A stretch of 64,000 nt of DNA, taken from NCBI GenBank assembly GCA_021014325.1, contig CM037461.1, positions 8,089,501-8,153,500 of the forward strand, given 5' to 3'. The stretch comes from Plazaster borealis. Lineage: Eukaryota > Echinodermata > Asteroidea > Forcipulatida > Labidiasteridae. Below the pieces are notes generated by a model. It did not search any database. It saw only the letters and a program-made list of their open reading frames with translations, and was not told the origin of the DNA. The position numbers and the translations under genes are program-made. Positions 39,321 to 51,969 of this stretch are shown here, one piece after another. How positions within the stretch are numbered: position 1 is the stretch's first letter; the number at the start of each line of letters is the position of its first letter.

Positions 39321-40117
39321 AAGGAACCGTTCTTTTCTATTCCTGGAAGACCTTGAAATTAATGTTTGGGGATATTTTGTAGCCGAAATAGCCCAACGAA
39401 ACTGGTGTGTTCCGTTAATGAGCGTCGCTCGTTGCCGGTGATTTTGTGATGTTATCTTGGACCAGGTCTGTTTTAGTCGTGGCGGGCCAGGCCTGCTCTT
39501 GTTTGTATATATATATATATATATATACGTGTCAATATCTTGGGGGAACATTAGTTGCCCGATTTCTTGGAAATACATTGGTTTGGGCAAAATTGCAAGT
39601 TTTTTGCTATTTAATTGATATGTGCAAAACGTGCCCTTGTTGTTTCAATAAAAAACAGTTTTGAGCAGTGACAGAAAACATCAGATAAGTCTATTGTGTT
39701 TATATTGTGTATTTTCAGTGTATAATTTGCAATATACGAGTTCAGAAACTATCCTAACTCCGCCCATTCTGATAACGTCACTATAACCGAATTGCATCGA
39801 GTACCCACGCTTGAAAGATCAGAGATGGGTTTCACACACTAAATAAAATAAAATAACAAATTAGCGCTAAAATTTCAGCCATTAGTGTCACGACTGACGA
39901 GCAACGACTGCAGCTCAGTTGGAAATTTGTTCTCAAATCTGGTTCCCCCGTGTACGGTAACATCTAAAGTTCAGCTATCTTACAGGGGTAAGTGAAAACA
40001 AAATAGTAAAAGTCAATAATCACTGTTTTATATTATTAAGATTTGTTATATATATATGTATTTCAGCTTTACTTATTTATTTATTTGTCGACTCACATAG
40101 GCCTATGTAAATGAGCA
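39321..40117. other. intergenic, (TA)n microsatellite only
   Basis: A (TA)n run lies at 39,507-39,528 and short tetranucleotide runs near 40,071-40,084. No gene is recognised. Confidence 0.4.
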
Positions 40118-42352
40118 TGTTTGTGGGGGGAAGAGCGAATCATACATGTAGCCTGCAGAAAAATTGTAAAATAGGGAAGACAGTGTATCCACGAAAACAG
40201 TTTGGGATGCTTTTTTTCTGAAAGCATGTGCATCAATAAATACAATTTTGTTGAAAAGGCCTTAAGACAAACAGAAAATGATAGACTGGTACACGCTCAC
40301 AATGTTTCAAAAACCTGTATTGGTTTATGTGTCATCACTGGAAGAGTGTGAAACAGTAATTTCTTTGAGACAAGCTTTTTTGAAACCATTGGAGGCATAA
40401 TGTCTTTATAAAAATGGACTTTATAGACGGGGGGGGGGTTGATGGGGGTAGGGGGAAATGGTGAGGAACAGCATACATCTTCCATGAAGTTTACTATTTT
40501 TTCGACGTATGCTTAGAAAAATTCCAAGTTAGATGTTGTATCTTCTCATAACGTGTGGTATGTCATATCTGTGATATTAATTGCGTAAAATTCAATGCCG
40601 GCATGTTTTATGAGAAGTGCAAGTGCATTAGTTCTTATGCAACGATTTGTTTATATGACTTGGGAGGTCGGATGGTTGGGTTTAATGGAAGGTGGGGGTT
40701 GGGGGGGGGGGAGACAGACAGAGTAAATTATTGCCCAGCCACAGGTTTGCTCAAACAGTCTCCGGCCAATTAACATTGTGTAAACTTGTGTGCGGGAAAT
40801 TTGAAACTGTTTCCGGCGGTGGCCATAAAGAGGCTGGGGAGCAAAATGTGTAATATGTAATCGATGGCCAAAGGGCATAAGGTGTTTAACCATGCCTGGA
40901 CCACTTCTAATTGTTTTATAATGAGATATCAGGACCTCTGTGTGTGAAGTGGGGTGTCCATAGGCTATGGTCAAATACTTACTTTTTTTTGTACAAGGAA
41001 AACAACATAATTTTTTTTGGTTTTTTTGCCAAATGAGAGATTTGTCCAAGTTCAAATTTTGTTAAACCGGTGATAATATGCTGAACCCATCTGTGTATAG
41101 CCTTTTATGGGAGGGTGTCAGAGCATATTTTTTGTGCGTTTATATGCACTTCGTCAGTCACCATTTTTTTTTTTTTTGGGCCCCTGTAGGGTTTTTGATC
41201 ATTGTGCAAACCAGTGTGATCCCATTATCATTCTTCCCTATGTGCTGGACTCAAATTGAAAGTTTGATGAACAAATTTTTTTTTTTGTTGGGCTATTGCT
41301 TATTGTCTCATCACCCTTTCACTTGAGTCTTGTTTCTCTCTGTGTTTATTCAGCCAAGTACTGCTGTTCTTCTAATAATTCGATTAAGATTTGCAAGTTT
41401 TCTTCATCTAACTCCTTAAGCGAGTCTTTTTCGGTAGGGTCTTGCAATCTAGATCGTATTATAGTGTCCTTTGTGTTTTTATGTCGTTTGTAGGCCAACA
41501 GTGGTGGGACTGGGAAGAGTTTTTTTAGAAAAGCATTTCCTTCCAAAAGGTGCCAGTGTTTAAGGAGAGCCCGTTTAAGGGTGGAATGATGGACCTGTGG
41601 AAAGTATGGCAGGATGAAGACAAGTGGAGGGTTAAATATTGTTTGTTGTTTTATATTAGGTGAGGCAGCCAACATTGAATTCCGGAGGTCTTCGTTTACT
41701 TTTGTGAAGTGGGTCAATTCTTCCGTGTTGTATCCACGTTCTAGCAGTTTAGTCTTGAAGAAATTAACCTTCTCCTCAAAGTCTTTTGAGTGTGTACATA
41801 TACGTTTGTATCTTGTCATTTCACCCTTAATAACGCCGCCAAATACTGATTTAGGGTGTGCTGAATCTCGAGCAAGGTATTGGAATGTATCTGTTTCTTT
41901 CGTAGCTACTCGAGTATCCAGTTTCCCTTCTTTTTGAAAGCGTTCTCCTTTATAAATGACGAGGTCTAAGAAAGTAACTTGTTGTTCAGATATCTCCGAA
42001 GTGAATTTCAATGTTGGATGCAAGTTGTTTAGCGTCCTAATAAAACCCTCCGCCCTGTTCCGGTTGCCATTGTAGATGATTAAAACATCATCTCTATATC
42101 TCATGTAGGACACTATTTCGGGGTTGCTTGGGAGAATTGTTTCTTTTTCGTATTTGAACAGAGTGATATCACATATTTCTGGACTGCATTCGCTACCCAT
42201 CGCCACGCCTATCGTTTGTCTATAGAACCTGTTATCAAACTCAAAGACGTTTACGCCAATGATAAGTTCTAAAAGACACCGTGCGTGTTTTCTTGTTGGT
42301 TTGGGTATAGCGTATAGCCCTGGGTTTGCCTGTTCCAAAGCATCACAAACTG
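40118..42352 (-). mobile_element. Penelope-like element copy 1, 5'-truncated
   Basis: On the minus strand the RT part begins at 42,352, where homology with the second copy (54.5 kb) stops, and the 3' end lies near 40,118 (GGGGGGAAGAGCGAATCAT). The 3' UTR shares GCGGGAAATTTGAAACT with copy 2. The ORF is described separately. Confidence 0.7.
41346..42338 (-). CDS. Penelope-like reverse transcriptase, partial
   Basis: An open frame of 330 codons. It has QTIGVAMGSECSPEICDITL, then YRDDVLIIYNG with the RT catalytic box (YRDD), then TFLDLVIYKGERF. The C-terminal KRHKNTKDTIIRSRL is the type of motif that precedes the GIY-YIG domain in Penelope-like elements. The fingers region and any GIY-YIG endonuclease are absent, so it is truncated at the N-terminus and ends early. 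The first codon is only where the frame opens, not a natural start. PLE reverse transcriptases copy element RNA at nicked DNA, related to telomerase action. An undamaged frame this long suggests a fairly young insertion. Confidence 0.8.
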   Translation of the reverse strand: MEQANPGLYAIPKPTRKHARCLLELIIGVNVFEFDNRFYRQTIGVAMGSECSPEICDITLFKYEKETILPSNPEIVSYMRYRDDVLIIYNGNRNRAEGFIRTLNNLHPTLKFTSEISEQQVTFLDLVIYKGERFQKEGKLDTRVATKETDTFQYLARDSAHPKSVFGGVIKGEMTRYKRICTHSKDFEEKVNFFKTKLLERGYNTEELTHFTKVNEDLRNSMLAASPNIKQQTIFNPPLVFILPYFPQVHHSTLKRALLKHWHLLEGNAFLKKLFPVPPLLAYKRHKNTKDTIIRSRLQDPTEKDSLKELDEENLQILIELLEEQQYLAE

Positions 42353-42591
42353 AGGTTTAACACGTTTATAATTCACAAACAATATAATACAATATAAATT
42401 GACAATAATATTAGCAATTTGGCAATATTGACAATTAATATTATAATATTAGCTAAGTAAATTTGTACTGTTATTGTTGTACCATTCATGCTTATTTAAA
42501 CTGCACTTCTAAAAAAGAAGTTGAGTTTGGGGACAGTTGTGATGGTGGTACGCAATGTACCAAGTTTTAAAAAGGGAGAGCGCCAACATAG

Positions 42592-42667
42592 ACTATAGTT
42601 AGCTCAGTTGGTAGTAGAGCGCCGACACGTTAATCCGGAGGTCGTTGGTTCAAACTCATATCTAGTA
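42592..42667 (+). repeat. diverged tRNA-like unit (family of the 11.4-kb array)
   Basis: GAGAGCGCCAACATAGACTA, then TTAGCTCAGTTGGTAGTAGAGCGCC and GTCGTTGGTTCAAACTC match the array units with changes, including a 3-base insertion in the D arm. A solitary copy 30 kb away shows that the repeat is dispersed. Confidence 0.7.
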
Positions 42668-42898
42668 AATTTCTATTCGAGGTTGTTGTTGTCTGCTAGC
42701 GGGTACCATGAATGTGCGGGTCATTGTTAACTATATTTGCAAGAACTTCATCAACAAGTATAAGTAGGGCAGAAAGAGGGCAACCTTTTTCGTAGACCTA
42801 TTTTAAGTGTAAACAATCTAGACATACATGTATATAGACGTTGTTGTTGACGCTACTCTGTATGAAAATAGTAAATTTGTTCGTATCCATTCGATGAA

Positions 42899-43190
42899 GA
42901 TTAAAGGGACTTTGGTAATGACTGAAAATTAATGGCAATACAAACTTACTTGGTAAGAAGTACAGCAGCTTTGGATAGTATAATGCATTTTAAGCAAATT
43001 TTCACTTCGAAGTACTGCGGTTATGGAAAATATTTCACTTGTTATCCTCACAAATTCGAATCTGAGAAGCGTTACTGACGGTAATGTTTCTCAGATTGTG
43101 TATTTCAATTGCAGATTATTCTTCTTGCGGGGTCATAACCGCTCCTGATTTTCGGCAATATCTCAAAAACGCTACCACCTACTACAGGTT
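42899..43190. repeat. MITE-like repeat (family also at 18.3 kb)
   Basis: Starts ATTAAAGGGACTTTGGTAAT and ends with TTTTCGGCAATATCTCAAAA and CTACCACCTACTACAGG. It shares these blocks with 18,336-18,500. Confidence 0.5.
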
Positions 43191-43337
43191 ATTTTTTTCT
43201 TCTCGTAATTACAACTATAACAGGTTCATTTTTAACTACAGTTTTTAATTTTTCACTTTTTTTGAATAATATATAGCATTTGTTCTTGAAGTTGTTCTTA
43301 AAATTGTTAAACCATGCTGTTTTTCTCCATAACATAT

Positions 43338-44069
43338 CGTCAGCAATTTCACGAAGGGCCAAAAAGTCCCCTGCGGCCAAATATGTCTGTTTCGAGAAAA
43401 CCGCGTTTTAAGTTTAGCTAATTTTGAAAATACTAGTTGGTAGACTATTCGAAAATTAATCTTGGAATTTTTTACATGTCAGGGAAGAAGAGATCCTAAA
43501 TCATACAAATCTGTTTCAATTTTGTCCCTAACGTGTTTAATTACTGAGTAATTATTTAATTAAAAAAATGTTCTCTTCGTGAAAACGTTACAAAACATGG
43601 TCTGCATGCAGCGCGTCGTGTATAAACTTTTTGGCTGTTCGTGAAAACGCAAAAGCCGGAGCACCCACTTTTGGCACCGTGCCAAGGGATAATTCCACGC
43701 GGTAGAGCAATACACTTTTCTGCACTTCGTGAAAACACAATATCAGGTGGTGCTTATTTGTTGTCCTTTTAAGTTTTTGGCGCTTCGTGAAAACGCAAAA
43801 TCCGGCGCGCTCATGATTGGCACTGTGCCATCTGTACAATCAACGTGGTAAGGTATACAGGTTTTTGACCCTTCGTGAAAACATAATTCCAGGTTCTTGA
43901 GGTTTTTGTCATTTATCAACTTAGCGTAATTAATAAACAAGACAATTTTGAGACCTATAACTTCGTAAATAGTTAGATCCCGATCACCTTAGTCAAATCC
44001 ACCCAAAAAAAATCAAAATTATTTGTTTATCGATTTTTAAGGTTTTTGGCCCTTCGTGAAATTGCTGAC
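43338..44069. mobile_element. TIR element with iterated CTTCGTGAAAACGCAAAA motif (copy B)
   Basis: The 732-bp element has perfect inverted ends (GTCAGCAATTTCACGAAGGG ... and its complement). The terminal motif is repeated inside about five times (for example near 43,578, 43,639, 43,725, 43,787 and 43,871). GGCACCGTGCC and GGCACTGTGCC palindromes lie between the motifs. It is inverted relative to copies at 26.2 and 58.9 kb. Confidence 0.8.
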
Positions 44070-44329
44070 TATATCTTTGGAGGAACACAGTAAGAAACTG
44101 GTGCACTTTGAAATAAGTTCAACAGTTTTTTTGTTATTTATCCCTTTTTGTTCGCAAAACAACTTGCCACAGTTTGTACTCGAAACTATTATTGCATTAT
44201 AATGTCAAAAGAAAACATAAGCTCACCTTTTTATTTCCAATGACACTTCATTATTGGAAAAGCTGACAAAAATACAAGTTTATTTATGGTTCTGATTGTT
44301 ATAATTTAAGTAAAGGGATAATGTTTTTT

Positions 44330-44645
44330 TCTCAAACCCAGACGAAAAGAGGAGGGAATATTATTTTGTATCAATTGTTCCTCAAACTTAGCGAAAATGA
44401 GGAGGGGTTATAATTTTCTATCCCTTGTTCCTCAAATCCTGCAGAAAAGAGGAGGGGATATACTTTTCTATCCCTTGTTCCTCAAACCTAGCCGAAATGA
44501 GGGGGGGGGGGGGTAATTTGCTAACCCTTGTTCCTCAAACCTTGCCGAAAAGTGGAAGGGATATATTTTTTTATCATTTGCTGATCAAACCAAGCGAAAA
44601 AAGAGGAGGGGATAGATTGTTTGATCCCTTGGACTTCAAACATGA
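44330..44645. repeat. minisatellite of about 50 bp, 6 copies
   Basis: Units read CCTTGTTCCTCAAACCTAGC, GAAAAGAGGAGGGGATATA. One unit has a G run at 44,502-44,513. The ORF across it is repeat-derived. Confidence 0.85.
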
Positions 44646-44784
44646 AAAAAAATGTGGGTTATATTGCTAACGAATAACTGAAAATTATACGCAATATAAT
44701 AGTTATTATTTAAAAAACGCTTTCCATGTCACATAGACATCACAAAGCGCTGTACAATAACAATCCATAAGTTATTTGGAAATA

Positions 44785-45080
44785 AAGGGGTACACCAGAC
44801 CCAAACCATGTCAGCATTAAAACTGACTAAATTGTTTGCACACGGGGGCAAAACATAATGGGTACACCTGACCCTAACCATTTCGGTATTAAAACTGACT
44901 AAATGCACACGCGGGCAAAACAATAACGGTACACCATACCCAAACCATGTCAGCATTAAAATTGACTAAATTGTTTGCACACGGGGGCAACACATATGGG
45001 TACACCTGACCCGAACCATGTCAGTATACTGACGCACACGGGGCAACAAATATGGGCACACATGACCAGAACCTGTGGTC
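44785..45080. repeat. minisatellite of about 72 bp, 4 copies
   Basis: Units contain GGGTACACCTGACCC, AACCATGTCAGCATTAAAAC and GCACACGGGGGCAA, with some shortened copies. Confidence 0.85.
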
Positions 45081-46132
45081 GTACTATGCCCAATTAAAAT
45101 TAAGAACAATATAGCTATCAAACATGTAAATTATACAATGATTTTAACCAATCAAGTAAGCTGTGAGTTTCCACCTTGGCACATACGGTCGGAATTAGCC
45201 CATGTGGTACATCAGAGCGCTATCACAACTTCTTGTAACAATGCATTTCACGAATTTATAAGTGTACTGATAACTTGATTTAGCAAAAGTTTTGCTGAAA
45301 AGTAAAACATTGAATTTAATTTTAACCAGACTCTGTATTTTCGGTGTCAATCCCGTGGAAAAAGAAAGTTATTGGAAGAAGCCACACAAGCAATTTGTAT
45401 AATGGGTGGGAAGTAGTGGGATTTGAAATTTGTTTTAATAATCCCCGCAAATTATGTCCATGCATTCAAAGGCAAGACTATGACGAAAGTGATTTATCCC
45501 CCAACTTTCCCGCTTGCTCATGCGTCCCCAGCAACGCAATAATTGAAGCCATTGGTTGCTTTTCCCTGCACCGCATATTAATTGGCTCATTGTCAAAACT
45601 GTTGTCATAGTTTGTAACACATTCATAATTATATTCTTTACCAATACATATACAGCAATATGTTTTCTGCCCGCAAAATTGTTGTTACCTAGATTTGTAA
45701 TAATTTACTCAGTGCGCCCACACGCACGTGAACCTTCAAGCCCGCCTAAGTTGTCAATGTTGTTGTCCATAATAAAACAACACATGCATGCGCGCTGCGT
45801 GACATAAAAAACACTGCCTTCCCTGCGTATAAATCATTCTGTCGTTTAGGCGATAAAATTAATTATCCATGTTTAAATGTTAGCCTGTAAAAATGATATT
45901 GATTTGTAAAATCTGGAGCATATTTTTCACAAATTGGAGGAAAATAAGGTAAACGAAAAATGTGATGCTTTAAAATCCTGTTTCGAATGCAATTATCGGA
46001 CTATAATGACAATTTCAAGTTGTAAATATGAAAATGAAAAAAAAAAAAAAACGCAGTTAAAATGAACCCGTTCCTATATAAAATTGAAGCAAACACTGGG
46101 TTCCAATTACCAAACGTATACAATCCCTTTAA
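45081..46132. other. intergenic, no gene recognised
   Basis: Short frames only. An A run lies at 46,038-46,052. The end (CCAAACGTATACAATCCCTTTAA at about 46,111) resembles the terminus of the MITE family at 18.3 and 42.9 kb. Confidence 0.4.
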
Positions 46133-46474
46133 AGGAGAACAAAGGTTTACTGTTTACGCTATTTAGTGACGTATAACCATATACAGCTATTTTTAGATGT
46201 TTTTTTGTATACAGAAATGTCACGTAATTTACGAGAAATGATCGGGAGAGCGGTCAAAGGTCAGTGTGTACTCTTTACTAGACGTTGCAATTGTCAAGAT
46301 TGCAAATAGAATGGTACTCTGTTTATGTAAATGTTATTACTATGGCAATGCATGAAGATCCAGTCTTCATACCCATCCAGCTCAAAGGCGTGAATAACAA
46401 ACCCAATATATGGTATAACAACAATAACAAGTCCATACAGCATAATAAATCAAAATGCGATTGATAAACATACA
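46133..46474. repeat. repeat X copy 2, left half
   Basis: Matches 35,938-36,375 (GAGAAATGATCG, TTTATGTAAATGTTATTACTATGGC, CATCCAGCTC). It stops where AGGGTCATTCC begins. The right half resumes at 57,620. Confidence 0.7.
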
Positions 46475-47345
46475 GGGTCATTCCATACCAAATTACCTAA
46501 AATTATGAAAAGTTTGGCAGGCACCGTCTCAGATTTTACAATTTTTGTTTAAACAATCCCCTGTGGGTGCCATGAACACACATAATTTTAGAATCCTATC
46601 CTTAACATTCCTGAGATATGACCCCTCTAAAAAAATTCGCCCCGCCCCTTCAAAATGGCATTTTGTTTTTTGGGCCATGTTTTAAGGCCTACCGGTCTAC
46701 AAATGGACATAAGATATCTAGCTAACAATTAATATACGGGTTATTTGGTATGCCATCAACTAGAATCTACTGTCAAAAGTAGCACGGGCCATTTGCATAT
46801 CAAGGTATATGTATTTAAAAAAAAACATTTTAGCCTGCGGAATAACTTTTTGATATTTTTGAGACCCACTGGTGCCTATGTGAGATGTCTGATTGCTGTT
46901 ATATTACACTTGGTTATGAACTAGGTGCATATGTTTGACCTGACATAATATTAGACCAATCACACCTTTGATGGGTATTTGGCAGGGGTCTGAATATGGG
47001 TCCACCTGTAAACATGCCAAAAAGCCCTTTTCAAGTGGTTATTTGACATTGTGGGACAACACAGACCTACTAATTGTTCCCAAAAAGTAAATTGTATCCA
47101 GTCTACTTGTTTGAGAAACAAAAACAATTGTTTATTAACTACTTCATGTAAAAAAAATGATGTGATTGAGGTTGTTAATGTATATGCAATTTAGATCATT
47201 ATTCATTGTGGTGATGTATGATTCCTAATTCAAAACTCAAAAATCACATTAATTGAGAGTGTTGTTACTAGTGTGATTTAACATTGAAAAGTTTTGACAA
47301 GAAGAGCTAACAAAATAGCAGTCAACAGCCTTACAGTAGACAAAC

Positions 47346-47752
47346 ACATTGGATAGGTATTTAGCAGGGGTCTGAATATGGGTCCGCCTGTAAAATTAAT
47401 GCCCCCCCCCCCCTCCAAAAAAAAAAAAAAAAAAAAAAAAAAAACATTTTCAAGTGGTTGATTGACAATGTGGGACATCACTGACAGATTTAAAAAATCT
47501 TCCCAATAATACTTTATATCCAGTTTACTTGTGTGAGAAAACAAAAGTTAGTATATTTCCTTCGTGGTCAGATTTTAATTTTAGTACACCCAGTATTTTG
47601 CCCGTAGTGTACGTCTATGTATATACAGTGTGTGAGAAAATGTTTTGTCTTGTACAAAGGTAAAGGTTGCTACCAGTGTTGCCTCTAGTTCTGTGATTAT
47701 TTTGTATTGATGTAAACTGTTGGGGGATGTACAAGTTTGGCAGGCACCGTCT

Positions 47753-47790
<38 letters not shown>

Positions 47791-48545
47791 CAATCCCCTG
47801 TGGGTTACATGAACACACATAATTTTAGAATCCCACTCCTTAACATTCCTGAGATATGACCCCTCTAAAAAGTAAGCCCCGCCCCTTCAAAATAACATTT
47901 TGTGTTTTGGGTTACGTTTTAATGCCTACCAGTCTACAAATGGACATAAGATATGTAGCTAAAAATTGATATATTATGGTATGCCATCAACTAGAATCTA
48001 CTGTCAAAGGTATCACGAGCCATTTGCATATCAAGGTATATGTATTTAAAAACCTACATTTTAGCCTGCGGAATGACTTTTTTGATATTGTTGAGACCCC
48101 CTGGTGCCTATGTGAGATGTCTGATTGCTTTGATATTACATTTGGTTATAAACTAGGTGCATATGTTTGACCTGATATAATATTAGACCATTTGGTGGGT
48201 ATTTGGCAGGGGTCTGCATATGGGTCCACCTTTAAAAAGGCCAAAAACCGCCTTTTCAAGTGGTTATTTGACAACGTGGAACATCACTAACGGACTTACT
48301 AATTGTTCCAAATAATACTCTATATCCAGTCTACTTGTGTGAGAAACAAAAGTTGGTTTAATTCCTTCGTGGTCAGATTATAATTTGAGTACACCCAGTA
48401 TTTTGCCTGAAGTGTACGTCTATGTATATACAGTGTGTGAGATAAAAAATGTATTGTACCATGGTAAAGGTTGCTACCAGTGTTCCTCTAGTTATGTGAT
48501 TATTTTGTTTTGATGTAAACTGTTGAGGGGATGTAAACTTTCGAA
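47346..48545 (+). repeat. additional partial copies of the AGGGTCATT-element arm
   Basis: 47,346-47,730 and 47,731-48,545 repeat blocks of the left arm in direct orientation (CAATCCCCTGTGGGT, GGTATGCCATCAACTAGAAT, GGCAGGGGTCTGAATATGGG, CAGTCTACTTGTGTGAGAAA). An A run of about 28 lies at 47,416-47,443 and a T run of about 33 at 47,756-47,788. Confidence 0.75.
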
Positions 48546-48779
48546 TTTATTCATAAATATTCTTTCAGTTAGCTTCTGTATTTAAACAATAACCACATAA
48601 CTAGTGGTTAAAATATGGAATTTTTAAAACACGTACTTTAACAGTTCAATTTCTCTTTTGTTGTTCATCCGCCGAAACTTGAATCTCACTAGATGGGCTA
48701 TTTCCATGGCTATTGACAAATAAATGCCACTCAGCATGCACATCAAAGTCATTCATATTGCAAAGTTGGCAGCAAGTTA

Positions 48780-48945
48780 TTTTTTTGCAAGTCCAAGTCA
48801 AGTCACAAGTCATATGGTCCAGTCACATGGTGCAGTCACAATTCATTTGGTCACAAGTCAAATTAAGTCAAGTCACAAGATATTTGATCCAAACAAACAC
48901 AAAGCAAGTCATAACAAGTCAAATCATAAATTATTTTGTCCAGCC
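48780..48945. repeat. CAAGTCA-rich simple repeat
   Basis: Irregular repetition of AAGTCACAAGTCA and GGTCCAGTCACA. A similar tract at 50,435-50,570 (CAAGTCCAAGTCAGGTCA) lies on the other side of a LINE fragment. Confidence 0.7.
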
Positions 48946-49304
48946 AATAGGCAGTCCAGGCCAGGCGTCAGCTTGATGTACAAATATCGAGTTCTAGACT
49001 CTTGAACTTTACTTGCTTGTATTTCAACAAGTGCCAATTGAGCTATAGTTATATACCAAATGGTCACTGGTGTGAGGCTTGTTAGTTTGATTTACTACCA
49101 TGCAATTAGACATGTAGGCTTTTGCAGTTTAAATATCCATCATTACATTAAATAAAAGACTTGGTCATTGAAAATATAGTTCGGTGTCACCCTTAAAGCA
49201 AGAGGAAATAGTCTGGGGAGGTTGTTCTTATTTACCAACCAGAAGTACAGGCAGGCATTAGGACCTTTCTAATGGTCGTCAAAATCCGCTGCCACCTCCA
49301 AGTA

Positions 49305-50060
49305 TATTCAATTCAATTCAATTCAATTCAATTCAATTCAATTCAATTATCTTTATTATATCCCCAAAAAGGTAATTCAAATGCTCGCATACAGTAAAAA
49401 CATAACAACCTTAAAAACATAACAATCAGTAAGGGATATGTACAATTACAAGAAAACACACTAAAAAGTGATAAACAATATTTATAAGACAAGAAAAACA
49501 AAACCTGGGGACTGGACGAGACAATTTATAATCAACGTTTGAAATGAAGATTATGATGTGTTATTGCCCGAGGGATAAAGGAGGATGGGTACCGGTTTGT
49601 CGCAGCATATGGCACTCGCATACGACCAGACCTTGGGATCAGCTGGCTGACAAGCACATCATGAAGCGGATGGATTGTGTCATTCAGTAGCATAGTTAGC
49701 TTGCCAGCCAGCAGATCCTCATATGCTGTGTCTACTAGCGGCCGCGACTCCACAATAATCCTTCCTGCTGCTTTTATAATTCTATCTATGCGATCCTTTT
49801 CACTCCTCCCAACATTTCCACCCCAACAAATCAAGCAGTAGCCCAAAACACTAGCAATCACAGTGTCGTAAAAAGTTGCGAACATTTTACGATTGACATG
49901 AAAACAATTCAATTTCCTGAGGCAGAACATGCGAGAGTTCAGTTTTTTCACAATGGAATCCACATGTTCATGCCAACCCAGTTCATTGTCAAATATGACA
50001 CCAAAATATATATAACTAGTGGCACGTTCCACCGCCCTGTCTTTCAGGTTGACGACGTGA
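49305..50060 (-). pseudogene. LINE 3' end (RT C-terminal region) with (TTGAA)n tail
   Basis: The minus-strand frame 50,032-49,532 encodes YFGVIFDNELGWHEHVDSIV, RMFCLRKLNCFHVNRKMF, YCLICWGGNVGRSEKDRIDR and SGRMRVPYAATNRYPSSFIP. This is the C-terminal pattern of Rex/CR1-like non-LTR elements. A short 3' UTR ends in a (TTGAA)n microsatellite (about 49,305-49,347 in plus orientation as ATTCA), a normal LINE tail. It is 5'-truncated near 50,060, upstream of the RT core. Confidence 0.75.
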
Positions 50061-50570
50061 TTTCCGATAGTCTATAATAGTATATGTGGTATTGGGATGC
50101 TACACATGTGTTGATGCTGTTACTCTTGTGTCTGTTTCTCTTGTAACCCGCAACAAAGTTGAGCAACTTTTCTGTGGAGGAACATCTTCCACCTTACTAC
50201 TTGCAGAAATATTGGTTTGAAGTATTGCTGTGTGCTGATATACTTCGCTCGTGCCCAGCACCCTTGCCTTACCGATCGCAGCTACGCACATCAAGGCGCT
50301 GGGCACGAGCGAACGGGTAGACATAGACTCAAAGTCGGAAGTCGAAGCCGCTAGCTGAACGAAGTCTGATGATACAATGTGTACATTTTAAAAGTTTATG
50401 GAGTTGCTTGAGTAGCTTCTGACTTGCGTTGATAACAAGTCAATGTTTGCAAGTCCAACTCAAGTCACAGGTCATTTGTTGCAAGTCCAAGTCAGGTCAA
50501 AGTTACAAGTCAAGTCACAAGTCACAACAAAACGACTCGAGTCCAAGTCACACGAGTCGAGTCAACAACT

Positions 50571-51969
50571 CTGTCAGATGGTGACTTTAGCTTCTGAGGT
50601 TTGTGTAGCTTGTATACTGACTGGCAGCACCGTCGGTAAAATAGATCAGGTTCTTGATGTTTGGCAGAGTTTCCTTCAAATGAGAAATTAAGGTTTTTAT
50701 GAAGGAATGGAGATGGATGTTGAATGCTTTAAACTGTCAGATATTACAAATACTTTTTACACTTCAGAAGGAAAGGCAATTTATCTTTGTAGAGAATAAA
50801 GTGAATGTAACAAATTTCGTTTTACAATTTACAAATTTAAATTTCAGGGTACACTTCTTTTTTTCCTTCAAAAACATTTTTTTCAAAAGAACTGGTTGCC
50901 AAACACACACAGCTTTTTTGGACAACCACTAATTACTTTTGTTAACAAAATAGTGGCCTTGTACATTCCATGGCCTTCTGGCAGGCAATATACTACACTG
51001 ATCATATAGGAAAGTTTACAATGTGTGCCATTTAAATTTCCACATAAATTTAAGACTTATACAAATAACTCATAAAACAAGTTTCTGGCTTTGTACAAAC
51101 CATGCCTGGGGTGCATGAAGTCCGGGCTATGTGGCTCTTTTGTAAATATATGATGTCACATATTACATGGTCTATGATTAACCTTTCAAAGAGTGAACAA
51201 AATGCCATTGTACATCAAAGCAGATCGTGCCGCACTGTGAGCCACACTGTTTTATTACTGTCCAATGTTATTTCTGGGCACGGAACTGTGTATATTGCAT
51301 TTTTATTCTTTTCATATCTTGATAGATCATATTTTGTCAAATAAAAACAGTGGAAGGGGTTCCCCTTCCAAAAAATATCTCACTGTGGCCACCAAAAAAC
51401 ACTACAATAAGCTTGGCATGACTCATTCACAAAGGTCATTGATCCTTCCAGACTGTGCTTATCCTCACCAGACAAAACTGCAAGACAATAAACCTTTGCT
51501 TCAGTCAGACCACAAGGGTAATTGATCCATTCAGGGCACTGGATCCTCCCAGGAAATACTAGAAGGGAAACAAACGTTTGTTTACACTCTGTTGAGAGCC
51601 ATCCATGGCAGTAAAAACTCCACAGTGGCCTGCTACAATGTTACAACTATAGGGGAGAGCATTTTTGTACACACACATATTATGGGAATCCCATGGAAGG
51701 GGGAATCTTCCACGCCAATTTTGTGGCATAACCAAATTGACCCTGTGAGTGAAACCCCCTCTAAAAGGAGTGGCTGGGTCCAACTTCCAAAGTCAGAAAG
51801 TCCGGGTCAGGTGCTGCATTGGATTGTGGTCATGTGATACAAAACACGTGATTGTGCCACAGCTTGAGGCACGCTCTTTCTTCGAAAGGGGGAGGTGATA
51901 TGGAGAAATACATCAATGTGCTTGTGGCAGTTGATTATCTCTGTGTGTCTCAGGTGTTGATTAATACTA
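50571..51969. other. no gene recognised
   Basis: Interior of the large TIR element. The short ORFs on both strands lack family features and no repeat with a clear unit is visible. Confidence 0.4.

Noticed and set aside
43588..43940. Overlapping minus-strand ORFs with CVFTKRQK/CFHEVQK repeats
   Set aside because: They come from the iterated CTTCGTGAAAACGCAAAA motif of the TIR element in different frames. There is no protein family.
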